From contig JAJEKV010000092.1 of assembly GCA_021234155.1 (NCBI GenBank), positions 1,994,561 to 2,058,560 of the forward strand: DNA of 64,000 nt, read 5' to 3'. A model generated the notes under the pieces. The model was not told where the DNA came from, did no database searches, and saw only the letters and a program-made list of their open reading frames with translations. The DNA is from Isoetes taiwanensis (Eukaryota > Streptophyta > Lycopodiopsida > Isoetales > Isoetaceae). Positions 10,347-21,359 of the stretch are shown piece after piece; position 1 is the stretch's first letter, and the number at the start of each line of letters is the position of its first letter. The position numbers and the translations under genes were made by a program.

Positions 10347-11983
10347 TGTGACGTCCCCTACTCGTATACGGTGCACCCACCGTATACAAACAGGAGTTCA
10401 TCCCCCATACCAGCTCCACACTGATACAGGGCCCTCCACAATCACTGCACCCGTAACGAGTCCCAGTGGGAAGAGTGAAGGGGTCATTTTACCCCGTCTC
10501 CCTCAGGGCCTACCTAGCTGCGGAAGCGTAAACATACATGTCAGTATACAACATAAACACATATCCACCTCGAAGGGTGGGGCATCAACATCTGCATAGA
10601 CAACGATCAGCATCATACAAAGGGGTTCTACCCAAGGCTCAGACTCGAAGGGATGACTGACGGCTTGGGTCTCCAGAGTTCATTGCAGACAGAATTCATG
10701 GCAATGGATTTGGCTGTCATAAGAACATGGCATTGGGTTGTCCACTCCTGTGCACACTTTGCAGAGTAGGCTGAAGAGTGTTGGGACTTGACTGTAGCCC
10801 GCCGGAGGCATAGCCAAAGGGGCTATTCCTAGGTTGCATCTCCCCAGTTCCGATGGGGCAGGTAGGGATCACTCCCTCCAGAGGTCTACATGCTGACCCA
10901 AGGTGACTAGAGGGCCACTGCCCTTATTCGACTGAACCCACTGGAAAGTGTACACCACTTCACGGGTGTCGAGCCCATGCCTTACCCACACTCAGTGGTA
11001 AGCCATTAGGCCTAGTCACAATGACCCCCGGTAGGCCTTACACACCAGAGGGATCGTTCAAGGGTCAGGACACGAACCTCCTTCTAAGCCAGTCTGGCCC
11101 CTTCATCCACAACCAGGTGTGGCTCTTGTGCACAGGCCGAATCTATAGTGTGCTAGAGAGGCTAATCTAGGAGCATCTACTACCAAGCTTTAGGTCTCTA
11201 CCCCCCTTCCCAATACAAGGAGTTCATAGAGATACATCATCCATATACATCACAGGAGAACTAAAGAGCAAGATCTAATCTATATCATAGAGTTAGGTTC
11301 TTTAGTTAGAGTCTGGTATCTAGAGATCTAGAGGGCTGCTATGGGCAATTTAATAGGCTAAACCTACTGATTTAATGACTAGAAGATGGTTTAGGCTATT
11401 AAATTGACGAAATACCTGATCCTTGAGTTCCTCCTCCTGACCTGAGCTCAACCATCCTGCTAAACTGCTCGAATCAAGGGAAACTAATGGGGCAATTCGC
11501 TCAGACAGAGTCTGGAAGGCGGTTTTGACCCCTGGGGCAGCCAAAACAGAGCTCTAAAACCCTAGAAACGAAAAATGGGCAAGTTAGGGTTTCCCTTCTT
11601 AAATAGACAAGGGGTTGGCTAGGGTTTCCAATTATCCCCTTTAGGCATGTGGGATAATTGGGAATGGGCCCACTTACCTTTAATGGCTAGGTGGCAAAAT
11701 GTGCCCACATGGAAAGGTGTGCACATTAATGAATGTGCACATTGGTAAATGTGCATATTAATTGCACACTTGGGTATGGCCCACTTGGCATAAAGTGTCC
11801 ACATGGGAAAATGTTGCACATGGTTAAATGTGCACATTAATAAATGCACATTCCTTGCAAGTTGCCCCCTAGGGCTACCCGCCTGGCTACACGTTGGCGT
11901 ACACGTCAGTCGGGGTGGCGTGTACACGTGACGGGGCAGTACAGTATACGTCCTGGGACCGTATACTGTGCTGGAACGTCACA
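10347..11983 (-). repeat. 3' LTR
   Basis: 1637 bp, TGTGACGT...ACGTCACA. Both ends hold palindromes: GTATACGG/CCGTATAC near 10360-10390 and CAGTATACG/CCGTATACTG near 11942-11970. Between about 11690 and 11860 it has degenerate short repeats centred on the palindrome TGTGCACA. Small open frames are shared with the other LTR only because the LTRs are copies. Confidence 0.97.
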
Positions 11984-11996
11984 TTCTCCCCACCTT
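11984..11996 (-). promoter_or_regulatory. Polypurine tract
   Basis: On the coding strand AAGGTGGGGAGAA lies directly against the 3' LTR. This is where plus-strand DNA synthesis is primed after RNase H cleavage. Confidence 0.9.
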
Positions 11997-12865
11997 GAAA
12001 TGATGCTGTCCGCAGCATCGTGGGTCTCCCCACCTTGGGATCTTCCTAACCTGCAATCACCCTGATACATACAATATACTATTATAATACTTACACATTT
12101 ACTAAGATTACCTTAAGGTAATATTTTTTTAAGCATTATTACGCCCTTAACTTATAAAATAACTTATCAATCCATTACATCGTCAAACAAGTTACTCAAC
12201 AATTCACTTATCACAACAATTTAGTTTATCAAAATTTTAACATTTCATAATTATTGTTCTAGGTACTCTTCATTCCTTGCAACACATTCCAACAAAATTT
12301 GTGTTGCAAGTCTTCGTAGCTCGACCTCCTTACCCTCCGGAGCGCTCTATTGGCCTGCAGGTTGACACTACGTTAGTACCATTTTAATTATTAATAAAAT
12401 TTTGGTTATATGGTGACCACCCCACCTATCTACATGAATGCATGGCTAACCTCCCGGCGTAGGAAGAGGATGAATCTTCCATTATGGCCGTGGAGACAGC
12501 GCCTATATGCCTATATGCCGCTCATGCCTACACCTCTAGTTGCCCAGCGTGGAGGATATCCTTCCCGTATATGGGGCGTGAAGGATAAGTTCCTCCTATC
12601 AAAGCATATATGGGGCTAAAGGTGCCTTTTCCTATCAATGCATCTCTCCATGACCTCCTTTCTCTCGAGGTCGTCTACTTCCGTAGGACAGAAGTAGACT
12701 TTCTAATCTACCTTCCACTCGTCCAAGCGGAAACGCGGTCATGCCTACATCGGCATTACACCACGCCCTAGAGATCACCGTATCGGTCCCATCATCGGTA
12801 ACAACGCATGCAACCCATACCTAGCATAGGTTGCATGCGTAGATTAATCTAAACTACACATAGAA
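11997..12865 (-). other. Non-coding region between pol and polypurine tract
   Basis: About 870 bp after the pol stop with no long frame. Includes AT-rich stretches and imperfect inverted repeats; nothing else recognised. Confidence 0.6.
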
Positions 12866-15800
12866 TTAATCTACACAAATCGACATGCCTGAGCCGATTT
12901 CTTCGGAGATGACCTTGCCGTCCCATTGCTCCATAAACTGTGGGTACTGCTTTAATAGATCCTTCTTGAGTACCCATGTCGCGTCTTCCACTGGCAAGTG
13001 TTTCCACTTGACCAAGTATTGGAGAAACTCTGATCTCCTTGTTTTCTTGAAAGCTTTATCAAGAATTAATTCTGGAACTATTTCCAGCTGCTCCTCCGTC
13101 ATTTCCAACAACGTTGGAGTGTCCAAGACTTCGTCTGGATTTGGAGTGTGCTTATTCAACAAACTCACGTGGAAGACCTTATGAATCTTTAGGTGTGCTG
13201 GTAAGTCCAATCTGTAGGATTGATTACCTACTCTCTTGACTATTCTAAAAGGTCCAGCCCACCTTGGAGCAAGCTTCTTACAATTTCCGATGCGGAGCTT
13301 CGCCTGCTTCACTTTGATCTTGAGCCACACATTGTCGCCAACTTCGAACTCCCTGGCTGTTGACATTTGGGACGATTCCTGCTTGGTGCTATTGTATGCA
13401 AACTCCACCAAGTGAATAAATTCTTCCCACATACCTTGCTTATTCCAGACATAGTTTCGTAGCATGTCCTCTAAAATCCTGTTGGTCCGCTCCGTTTGGC
13501 CATCCGTCTGAGGATGATACGCCGTGCTCATGGATAGCTTCGTCTGAATGGTCGCAAAAAGGTCTTGCCAAAAGGCACTCATAAACTTCGGATCCCTGTC
13601 GGAGATAATCTCCCTTGGCATGCCATGAAGCCTGAAGATCTCTTTGGTGAAGAGCTTTGCTGTATCCATAGCCGTATCTGTGGTCCTGCAAGGCACAAAA
13701 TGTGCCATCTTCGACAACTTGTCGACCACTACCATCAAGGCATCTTTCCCTCTTACTGTCCTTGGAAGCCCTGTGATGAAATCCATGCTGATCACCTCCC
13801 ACTTAGCGTTTGGCACCGCTAATGGCTCTAATGCCCCTGGAATTCGAAGCTGCTCCGCCTTTGTCTGCTGGCATAGCTGACATTCCCTGATGTAGCGAGC
13901 TACCTGCTTCTTCATTCCTGGCCAATAATAGCTGCTGCGTACTTTGAAATATGTTTTCATGAATACCGCATGGCCAGCTATTGGACTGTTGTGCATGTCA
14001 TGGAGGATCAATTTCCTTACACCTGATGATTCGGGCACGCACAACTTGTTCTTATGGTATAACAGGTTGCCTTCCTTCTTATAATGTTTAAAGGCTTCCC
14101 GCTCTTTATCTGTTCTTGCCTCCCTAGAGAGGCTTGCCCATACTTCCTTGAAATCCACATCCGTTGGCAAGGACTCTTCAATCTTCTTACCAAAGTCGCT
14201 GGAGAGCGTCGAAATTGCATTGCAATGCACTCTAGTTGTCAGGGGATGCCTTGAAAGCGCATCTGCTACCACATTGAGCTTCCCTGGCTTGTAGACTATA
14301 TCAAAGTCATACTCTTCAAGGAACTCCATCCATCTTCTCTGCCTCAGGTTGAGGTGTGGTTGCGTGAATACATACTGGAGGCTCTGATGATCTGTATCCA
14401 ATTGGAACTTCCTTCCCAAAAGGTAATGCCTCCAAATTCTTAATGCCCTGACAACCGCAAGCAATTCCTGATCATGCGTGGGATAGCGCGTTTCGGCGTC
14501 GTTCATCTTCCTGGAATCGTATGCTACCACACGCTCTTCTTGCATAAGCACTGCACCTATAGCTATCTTACTCGCATCTGTGGCTACAAGCTTATCTTTC
14601 TCTGGGTCCGGCAGGGTTAGGACTGGGGCGGTTGTTAAAGCTTCCTTCAACAATTCAAACCCTGCTTGGGCTTTCTTGTGCCAATGCTCTGCCCAATCTT
14701 TTACCTTTTCCGCCCTCGTCAAGTCTGTTAGCGGGGCCGCTATCTTAGCAAAGTTCTTCACGAACTTTCTGTAGTACCCTGCTAGGCCGAGAAAACTTCT
14801 GACTTCATGCACATTCTTCGGTGCCGGCCACTGAATCACTGCTTCAATCTTGGCAGGATCCGTTGAAATTCCTTCTGCTGATATCACATGACCTAGGTAT
14901 TCCACCCTCTCCGTTGCGAAGTGACACTTCGACAACTTGGCGTACAACTGGTGCCTCTTCAACTTTTCCAGCACTCTCCTTAAGTGTTGCACGTGTTCTT
15001 CAAGGGATCCGCTATACACCAAAATGTCGTCAAAGAATACAATCACAAAGGTGTCTAAAAACTCCCTGAAGATGTCGTTCATGAGCCTCATGAACGTCGC
15101 GGGGGCATTCGATAAGCCGAAAGGCATTACCGTGAACTCATAATGCCCATACCGCGTTCTGAAGGCGGTTTTATGGATATCTTCTTCCTTTATCCGGATC
15201 TGATGATAACCTGACCTTAAGTCGATTTTGGAGAAGACCTTTGCACCTTGAAGCTGATCCATCAAGTCATCTGATCTGGGAAGCGCATACTTGTTCTTAA
15301 TGGTGTGCTTATTCAACTGCCTATAGTCTATGCACATCCTTAAACTGCCATCCTTCTTCTTAACAAACAGAATGGGCGCTCCAAACGGCGAGACGCTAGG
15401 TCTAATGAAGCCTAGGTCGAGCAACTCCTGCAATTGCTTCTTTAGCTCCGTTAACTCCTGCGTCGTCATTCTGTATGGAGCCTTACTTGTCAACTTTGTT
15501 CCCGGTTCGAGTGCTATCTCGCACTCGACTCCCCTATAAGGAGGGAGCTGCTTGATCTCATCTGGAAAGAGATCATGGAACTCCGTGATCAGGTTAGCTA
15601 CCTGCTTAGGTAACTTGCTGAGCCCCTCATCCTCCTTACCTTCTTCTGGCTCCGGCTCTTGGATCTCAAGCTTGAAGATATAAGCTACCTGCTCACTCCT
15701 TATGCACTTGAGCATCCGTTTAGAAGACATACACTGCATGATGGGAACAACTTCCTTACCTGTGATCTCAATGATCTTGCCGTCGGGCGTTGGGAAGGTC

Positions 15801-16159
15801 ACCTTCTGCTTCCCACAATCGATGATGGCCCCTGCTGGTCCAAGATACTCCATTCCTATGATCAGGTCATACTTGTCAATGCCCATTACCTCTGCCCCCA
15901 TCTGGATATTAATCCCTGGCAAGTCGATGTCGAAATTAATTCTCTTGCCTGCCGTCTGCCTTACTGCTCCACTTGCTAAGAGAACGGGCCTCGGCTTCAA
16001 CTTCAGTGGTTTCAACTTCAACATTTCAACCATTCTGGGGGATGCAAAGTTATGGCTACTTCCTGAGTCTATCAGGACTATGAAAGACTTGGCCTTGGCC
16101 TTCCCTACTGTAGAAATTACCTTGCTTGCTCTGTGTCTATTGCGGCAAAGATATGATAC
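12866..16159 (-). CDS. pol: Chromovirus Pol: protease, RT, RNase H, integrase, chromodomain
   Basis: The frame is open from 16159 to the stop near 12866; the first Met is at 16033, but the protease active site ([10 protein letters not shown], Asp codon at 16069) lies upstream, so Pol is normally made as an extension of Gag. Numbering from that Met: RT about 215-345 with FFDDILVYS near 333-341; RNase H about 480-595 with VATDAS; HHCC zinc finger about 678-721; integrase core with Asp751, Asp812 and Glu848 (35-residue spacing between the last two); a basic GPF-type region; and a C-terminal chromodomain near 1000-1045 ([16 protein letters not shown]). After FAYNS the usual ~70 residues before EFEVGD are missing, an in-frame deletion. 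Chromodomains of this class bind methylated H3K9 and guide integration to heterochromatin. Intact otherwise. Confidence 0.95.
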   Translation of the reverse strand, partial: VSYLCRNRHRASKVISTVGKAKAKSFIVLIDSGSSHNFASPRMVEMLKLKPLKLKPRPVLLASGAVRQTAGKRINFDIDLPGINIQMGAEVMGIDKYDLIIGMEYLGPAGAIIDCGKQKVTFPTPDGKIIEITGKEVVPIMQCMSSKRMLKCIRSEQVAYIFKLEIQEPEPEEGKEDEGLSKLPKQVANLITEFHDLFPDEIKQLPPYRGVECEIALEPGTKLTSKAPYRMTTQELTELKKQLQELLDLGFIRPSVSPFGAPILFVKKKDGSLRMCIDYRQLNKHTIKNKYALPRSDDLMDQLQGAKVFSKIDLRSGYHQIRIKEEDIHKTAFRTRYGHYEFTVMPFGLSNAPATFMRLMNDIFREFLDTFVIVFFDDILVYSGSLEEHVQHLRRVLEKLKRHQLYAKLSKCHFATERVEYLGHVISAEGISTDPAKIEAVIQWPAPKNVHEVRSFLGLAGYYRKFVKNFAKIAAPLTDLTRAEKVKDWAEHWHKKAQAGFELLKEALTTAPVLTLPDPEKDKLVATDASKIAIGAVLMQEERVVAYDSRKMNDAETRYPTHDQELLAVVRALRIWRHYLLGRKFQLDTDHQSLQYVFTQPHLNLRQRRWMEFLEEYDFDIVYKPGKLNVVADALSRHPLTTRVHCNAISTLSSDFGKKIEESLPTDVDFKEVWASLSREARTDKEREAFKHYKKEGNLLYHKNKLCVPESSGVRKLILHDMHNSPIAGHAVFMKTYFKVRSSYYWPGMKKQVARYIRECQLCQQTKAEQLRIPGALEPLAVPNAKWEVISMDFITGLPRTVRGKDALMVVVDKLSKMAHFVPCRTTDTAMDTAKLFTKEIFRLHGMPREIISDRDPKFMSAFWQDLFATIQTKLSMSTAYHPQTDGQTERTNRILEDMLRNYVWNKQGMWEEFIHLVEFAYNSTKQESSQMSTAREFEVGDNVWLKIKVKQAKLRIGNCKKLAPRWAGPFRIVKRVGNQSYRLDLPAHLKIHKVFHVSLLNKHTPNPDEVLDTPTLLEMTEEQLEIVPELILDKAFKKTRRSEFLQYLVKWKHLPVEDATWVLKKDLLKQYPQFMEQWDGKVISEEIGSGMSICVD

Positions 16160-17300
16160 TCACCCTGGATGTAGTCGCGGGCTGCCTCGCCAGATCATCG
16201 TCGAGACGGGGATGTCCCAATCTCCCAACTCGCTAGTGCCGCACTCATGGCGTAAAGGGGCGGGTTTTGTCCTATGGCTTTGTTTGGAAGCACCTGAAGC
16301 AAAGCTGCTTTTCTATGCACTCCTGCCTCTTTTCCTTAGGCATAGCCTGCAAAAAGGATCGCACTGCTTTGGAGTAGTTTGACCCCTCCTGCTTGTCCTT
16401 GAAGGACACCTGCTTTTTCTCCTGCTGCTTCCCCTGATTGCCACCATATGGGGCTCTATTTGGACACTGGATTTGGCTGCCCTAGGGCTATAACTCCCTG
16501 TTGCCTTGCCTTTGTCACGATAATACCTTTGCCTCTGTCCGCTATTCAGGCCCCCGTTCCTTGCAAACTTATTGCCTTGGACTCGCCCGATCTTGTCTTA
16601 GGGTTTATTGCCCTTACAAACTTGCGGATTTCATCATTGACCCCTCAATATAGCTTTCCTTTGCATGCTTTTAAGCCCAACTTTGGCACATAAAGCCTTA
16701 GCCTCATGAATTCCTCTGTATGTTTTACGGACTGATTTGTTTCCACTGTTGCGACCTATAGAACTGCCGCATCATCTTTGGACTTGTGCTCTCTTGGGGA
16801 CGTAATGGCTTGAAGGCTTTAGCGAACTTTACGAACACGCAAGCATCCTGCTCAAGCCATGGGCCTTTGCATACCCCTTCCACCATATCGTCTTTGCTCC
16901 TTTTCGGGTTGGCTATTTGCCACCCCGCCTTTATCCTTGTCCTTCATACCATAAGCGTTGCCATATTCGCTCATCTCATCGAGCCAAACCTCTGCCTCCA
17001 TGCGGGACTGTTTCGCTTTGAGAATTGCTCGAGCTTCACGGCCTTCAAACATTCCCCAATCGAGTCTACCTTCTTACGGTAATCGAGGTTCTTGTGTCCC
17101 TTTGTCATCCATCGTGGTATCCCTCGCCTTCCATCTGCGGTGTTCCTCGCCTTCCATCTGTTCGGTCCCGGGGCTGCTCTTCCTCTTCCTCGGTCTGAGT
17201 CAGAATCGGAGACTTGAGTCGAGAGGATTAGAGCTGGAGGACCTCCTTCTCTTGCTCCTCTTCTTGTCCCTTCACGTTTTCCGAAGCTGATGCTTGAGGC
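16100..17300 (-). pseudogene. gag: Degenerate gag
   Basis: Several minus-strand frames broken by stops carry gag-like pieces: a charged segment REARAILKAKQSRMEAEVW with WLDEMSEYGNAYG at 16852-17052, then FAKAFKPLRP, and just before the protease an AMPKEKRQECIEKQLCFRCF stretch that looks like the first half of a CCHC knuckle near 16320-16290. A TGA at 16162-16160 separates it from the protease frame. Gag forms the virus-like particle and packages RNA; this copy cannot encode an intact one. Confidence 0.7.
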
Positions 17301-17682
17301 AGGCGAGCATTGCCCACCGAACCCACTCCTGCTTGTGACAAAGCAAAGCCTTTATCTGCTCAAGGTGCGTTTCTCATCGTGATATTTCCTCTTACGGGGT
17401 CATGGGTCCAAATTCCTCAAACAGGTTCCTTGCCGGGGGTGGCCTGGGCGGACTCTGTTCTTCTATGTTGTCTCGGCGTTGTCGTTCCCCTGAGCCTAGG
17501 CCTCTAGCTGCATACACAAGTAATTCATGGCTATATGGTTAGTTTTACTTGTTCTCTTGCATTATATGCTTGTTGGTATAGTTGGGGAACAAAATACATC
17601 AACAAAACATTTAATGGTGCAAAAGAAATTATATTTATATTATATAATATTTTAGTACAAAATCTCCGGGATCAAGAGTCTA
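17301..17682 (-). other. Spacer, likely 3' UTR of ORF B
   Basis: On the coding strand this holds an AT-rich stretch (about 17580-17660) with several AATATAA-like signals directly after the ORF B stop, consistent with a separate polyadenylation site. No coding sequence recognised. Confidence 0.4.
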
Positions 17683-19209
17683 TTAATCTTGAAATCGCCG
17701 GTAAGATGGGTTGCCCTCAAGGAACTTCTTAACTTGGGCCGTTCCTATCGAGCTTCCCAAGTTCCTAAGGACATTGGTCGACGTTCCGCCCTGCACGGCC
17801 GTCACCAACTCTTCCACCCTGCGGTCGGAGGTGTAGGCCGTGGTTAATGCCAATCTTCCCTGCCGTCGGTAGGGCACGGCGAAGTCAAAGAGGTCAAGTG
17901 CCATTGCTCTCTTCACTAGGACAGCATAGTCGACAGTTGCCGCTATTCGAGCATGCCTGTCGAAGCCTGAGAGTGCAATAAGCATGAACACTCCTTCTTC
18001 ACCTCGTGGGCTGAATTTGCGGTGTACCACCGCTATTCTCCCATCCAGCAGCAGGGGCAGGTAGTACCTTAGCGACCTGTCGTTGTGTGTCGCAGATGAT
18101 TCCCCACTTGCTTGGCCTCCAGCTCTGTGCCGTCCAGCGTAGTCGTCGACCTCTATCTCAGTTAACTCTCGGTAGTCTGCAATTGTGGAGTCGACTCGCC
18201 TGATGTCGATTCCTGCTCCTCTTGCTGGAGGTGGTGTCGAGGGGCTCGGCATCAAGATGCTGGTGGTCTTGCCTCTGATCCCCATCCGTTCTTGGATGGC
18301 GAGGAACTCTTCTTCCGATGGCAGGTCTCCGGCCTCCATGACCTGTCTTATGCTGCTGTAGGCCTGGATATCAGACGTCGACTCCCCTGTGTAGGTGTCG
18401 GCTTCTCGCACTTGAAGCGGGAAGTCTGAGGCTCCCCGGACGATGAAGTCGTCCATTTCTGGTTGCTGCCGTAGTTGGTGCAGCAACTCATCAAGTCCGA
18501 GCTCCCTCTCCCTGCATTCAGGGAGGTTCTGGATGTCACTGAGGAGTAAATACTCCTCTCCGTTGATGATGATGGGGGCTAGGCTTGTGATGCCTAGCCC
18601 GAGTGGGGGAGCAATTCTGAGGGTCTGCCGGCTCCGCTCGATGTTGGCCAGCTCCTCCTCTGCTTGGCGCCGTTCTTCGTCTGAGTCGAGCTCCGTGTAC
18701 TCTTCGTCGTCCGACTCCTCTTCTCCTTCTCTTCCTTCTTGCTCCTGCTGGTACTGCAAAAGCATCCGCTCTGCTGCTTGGGCTGCTATGGGGTCCACCT
18801 CCATCGGAGGGATAGAGGTTGCCCCCATTGGGTTTTCGGCGCGGTGGGATAGGAAAATAGCTAGGGCGGCAGTGCAGGAGAAATACTTGGTTCTGTCAAC
18901 TGTCAGGACCATGTAGTCTGGCAGCCTCTGCGCCTTGTTAGTCAAGTACTTGGCGATGTTGGGGACATCACCCAAGGCTGCTTGAAGGGATGGGCGGGGA
19001 ACAAAGTAGCCTATGCAAGGGGGGAGCTGAACGCGGGAGGGTCCTACCCTAGCTTGGAACTCTGCTAGAACTTGTCTATATGCTGGGGTTGCATTCAAAG
19101 TGGCTTGGAAATCTATTTCTCTCCCAAAGACTCGGAAGATGTCATTGACATCCGCCTCGGTAGCATGGGCACTGGCGCTGTACCATCGCCTGAAGTCAGC
19201 AGTGGCCAT
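17683..19209 (-). CDS. Extra ORF B of the retrotransposon, 508 aa, unknown
   Basis: An uninterrupted 508-codon frame between the PBS and gag, on the pol strand. I do not recognise a domain. Residues about 1-130 look globular (DFRRWYSASAHATEADVN; LPDYMVLTVDRTKYFSCTA). Residues about 150-195 are very acidic with EGEEESDDEEYTELDSDEE. The C-terminal third looks globular again (SLRYYLPLLLDGRIAVVHRK; FDRHARIAATVDYAVLVKRA). It has no zinc knuckle and no gag motif. A TATA box at 19324-19331 and two hairpins at 19523-19789 lie upstream, suggesting it is expressed from its own transcript. Remaining open while gag has decayed suggests recent function or later loss. It could be a structural, silencing-suppressor or regulatory accessory protein; nothing in the sequence decides this. 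Confidence 0.75.
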   Translation of the reverse strand: MATADFRRWYSASAHATEADVNDIFRVFGREIDFQATLNATPAYRQVLAEFQARVGPSRVQLPPCIGYFVPRPSLQAALGDVPNIAKYLTNKAQRLPDYMVLTVDRTKYFSCTAALAIFLSHRAENPMGATSIPPMEVDPIAAQAAERMLLQYQQEQEGREGEEESDDEEYTELDSDEERRQAEEELANIERSRQTLRIAPPLGLGITSLAPIIINGEEYLLLSDIQNLPECRERELGLDELLHQLRQQPEMDDFIVRGASDFPLQVREADTYTGESTSDIQAYSSIRQVMEAGDLPSEEEFLAIQERMGIRGKTTSILMPSPSTPPPARGAGIDIRRVDSTIADYRELTEIEVDDYAGRHRAGGQASGESSATHNDRSLRYYLPLLLDGRIAVVHRKFSPRGEEGVFMLIALSGFDRHARIAATVDYAVLVKRAMALDLFDFAVPYRRQGRLALTTAYTSDRRVEELVTAVQGGTSTNVLRNLGSSIGTAQVKKFLEGNPSYRRFQD

Positions 19210-19323
19210 TGATCTAGCGAAGAAGGGAGTATCAAACAGATGCAGAAGCGCCTCAGGGAGCTGGAAGATCGCCTAAGCAGTGGAGAGCAAACTTGTAGGG
19301 TGCTAATTGAGAAATGGGGGACC

Positions 19324-19331
19324 TATTTATA
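19324..19331 (-). promoter_or_regulatory. TATA box upstream of ORF B
   Basis: On the coding strand CTATAAATAGG, 115 bp upstream of the ORF B ATG. The same core with the same flanks (CTATAAATAG) sits 101 bp upstream of ORF A. Confidence 0.7.
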
Positions 19332-19522
19332 GAAAAGGGGAAAACCCTAATTTTGGGATAACCTAGAATTTACTGGGATTGGGTGATTCTGATCTATTAA
19401 GAGGTGCAATTGAGAGTTTGAAGACTACTTTTAGGGTTTGAGCATGCTAAGATGGACTAATGAACCTATTGCAACAAATTGGAGATCATTTGAATGTGGC
19501 ATGGTGGAGAAAATGCTAAGAG

Positions 19523-19589
19523 GTCTCACACGTTGCGCCCAGACCGATAATGAAAAGTTCATTTTCTGCCCTGGCACGACGTGTGAGAC
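19523..19589 (-). repeat. Hairpin repeat copy 1 (upstream of ORF B)
   Basis: A 67-nt inverted repeat with outer arms GTCTCACACGT / ACGTGTGAGAC, then GCGCCCAG / CTGG-type complementarity, and a weaker inner stem. One of four related copies. Confidence 0.9.
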
Positions 19590-19722
19590 ATGGGCTCTAA
19601 ATGGGCTAAACTTGATCAATTTGGGTGATCTAAGGGTGTAATTCTACTGGACTCGTTGAGATAGGCAGAATTGACCTCTTATTTGGTCGATTTGGAGCTG
19701 TTTTGGGCATTTTTGGGGCATG

Positions 19723-19789
19723 GTCTCACACGTTGCGCCCAGCCCGAAAATGAGATTCTCATTTTCTGTCCTGGCGCGACGTGTGAGAC
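19723..19789 (-). repeat. Hairpin repeat copy 2 (upstream of ORF B)
   Basis: The best copy: outer arms GTCTCACACGTTGCGCC / GGCGCGACGTGTGAGAC and a perfect inner stem GAAAATGAGA / TCTCATTTTC. Begins 200 bp from copy 1. Confidence 0.92.
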
Positions 19790-20123
19790 ATCGTCTCAAT
19801 TTTGCTCAAAAAGTCCAATTTGATCAAAACAAAAGCTAGAATTCAATATCTTAACCTAGTTAAGCAAGATTGGACACATTATTTACACAAAAATTCTTTA
19901 TATTAACAAAATTTTTCATTATTTACAAGAAGCTCAAGGGCGTTCTCCCTTGATGTGTCTGGCCAAATACATATCCTGTCTCATAAGTGTGACCCTTTTC
20001 GCGTGAACTGTGCAGGCCGTCGAATCTTCAAAGTGCTGCACCAGTTTTGCCTCTCTTGCCTCTGTGAGACACGGCAACATTTAATTCGGTCCGCGTATGC
20101 GTGTTATACTCTTGCATAACCTC
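19790..20123 (-). other. Spacer, likely 3' region of ORF A transcript
   Basis: AT-rich sequence between the end of ORF A and the ORF B hairpins, with AATAATG and TTAATATAAAG-type signals on the coding strand around 19900-19930. No coding potential seen. Confidence 0.4.
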
Positions 20124-21174
20124 TCAGACCAAGCGTTGAAATGGCGCTCGGGGGATCAAAGTAAAGTAACCCATTTGGAAGTCGGATTTTCGAGGGCTCT
20201 CTGCTCCTTCGCTTCTTTGTTGGTCGCTTCTTTCACGGTGCTCACGGGAGGCTTGGGCTTCGGTGGTGAGGGTCTGACTTTTTGTCGGGCGTCCGCCTTC
20301 TATTGTTCTCACCCTGTGCTCCTGGTAGTAAGCGTTGTATGCCTCCCACTTCGCCATGTAAGCGTTGTGCTCCTTGATCTTCTTCTGATAGACCTTGGCG
20401 GGGTCTATCACGTACGCCTCCCGTTGTGGCCGTGGGGCTTTGACCCTATCCCACGTTGGGAATGGTGGGGCCGGCGCCTGCGGGCTGCTCTGCTTTCGGT
20501 GCCACACCTTTCGGGTACTTCCTTCTCCGCGGTAGGGGTTTGAAGAGCTTGCCCCGGTGTTGGGGGCGTAATCTTCGTCCAGAATCGTCGGTAGAGGGGG
20601 GAGTACGCTTTCGCTGATGGCTCCCTCATGGCCCGGACCCTGGCGGCTCGCTTGCCAACCTTCACAACTGTTCTCTTGCCCGCCTTAATGCCTTTGGCCC
20701 TCTTCCTCTTCGGCTCGTCAGCTGTGGTTGGCTCGTCCTCCCGTCTTTTTGTCCTCCTCTCTCGGCGGCGCTCTTTGGCTTCATATTTGGCGATAAGCGC
20801 CCAGAAGTGCGCTTCTTCGGTGGGGGCTAAGCTTTGGGCCCGTTGCTCCTCCCTCTCCTCGGCTTCTGCTGAGGCGGGCCCAAGCTTCGAGTTGTTCCTC
20901 GACAGTCGGCTGTCCCCTCTGCTCCCGTTCCTCCTTGCTCCTCCTTTCCTCCTCTGCGATTTGCTCGAGAATTTGGTGCATGACATCCGGCTGCTCCTCC
21001 CCTATGACCTCAATTACATGCGCTTTGAGTGCAGGTTTGCCTCCTCCTTTGGATGAAGATTCGCCTTCTTGGAAAAGGCGTTCTTGGAGTATCCTCTGAA
21101 TCAATCGTCCTTTGGTCATTTGGAAGATTCGGGCCTCGGCGGGGCTTCCTAGCAGTCTGCTTTGTCCGGGCCAT
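20124..21174 (-). pseudogene. Extra ORF A region: charged nuclear-type protein with histone H3-like N-terminus, frameshifted
   Basis: Coding character moves through three minus-strand frames: 21174-21010 (starts MARTKQTARK), 21119-20781 (helical, LIQRILQERL then EEERRSKEERE), 20986-20408 (FWALIAKYEAKERRRERRTK, then a strongly basic KRKRAKGIKAGKR) and 20507-20124 (KVYQKKIKEHNAYMAKWEAY). I read this as one ancestral protein of roughly 350 residues broken by about three small indels; overlapping genes cannot be excluded without other copies. The basic cluster is a plausible nuclear localisation signal, and the rest is coiled-coil-like. It has its own TATA box (21275-21282) and two hairpins upstream. 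Function unknown; the first ten residues point to chromatin. Confidence 0.6.
21010..21174 (-). CDS. 54-codon frame starting with an exact histone H3 tail (ARTKQTARK)
   Basis: ATG at 21174-21172 is the first Met after an in-frame stop near 21268, and 101 bp below a TATA box. The codons ATG GCC CGG ACA AAG CAG give MARTKQ and continue TARK, then PRRGPNLPND. With the initiator Met removed before Ala, as in H3, the mature N-terminus would equal H3 residues 1-9, with K4 and K9 in place; H3 has Ser10 where this has Pro. Similarity to H3 stops there, so it is not a histone gene. The frame ends at TGA 21012-21010, while the more protein-like continuation lies in the frame starting at 21119. Whether this arose from capture of an H3 5' end or by convergence is unknown. 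Confidence 0.8.
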   Translation of the reverse strand: MARTKQTARKPRRGPNLPNDQRTIDSEDTPRTPFPRRRIFIQRRRQTCTQSACN

Positions 21175-21274
21175 ATTCGACGGTTCGCCGATCCGAGCTA
21201 TGCGCCAGAAGATCGCCTTGACAAACGAGAGCGGATTTTCTAAGGAAGGGACCGGAATGGGGGGGGTCTAGATC

Positions 21275-21282
21275 TATTTATA
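21275..21282 (-). promoter_or_regulatory. TATA box upstream of ORF A
   Basis: CCTATAAATAGATC on the coding strand, 101 bp before the ORF A ATG. Shares CTATAAATAG with the box before ORF B. Confidence 0.7.
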
Positions 21283-21359
21283 GGGGTCTATTTTAGGTCA
21301 AATTCCAAACTACCTTTTTGGGTTGCCTAAAACATCTAAAACACCTAATTTTAAGCAAG

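Noticed and set aside
10348..10599. 83-aa plus-strand frame found identically at 21839-22090
   Set aside because: Identical only because both lie in the two LTRs; it is antisense to the element and has no recognisable domain.
15702..16382. 226-aa plus-strand frame
   Set aside because: Antisense shadow of pol and gag with no motif or start context of its own.
20097..20543. 148-aa plus-strand frame
   Set aside because: Antisense shadow of ORF A in GC-rich sequence.
21010..21174. Genuine histone H3 gene fragment
   Set aside because: Identity ends after residue 9; none of the later H3 tail or fold is present in any frame nearby, so it is not a histone pseudogene of normal extent.
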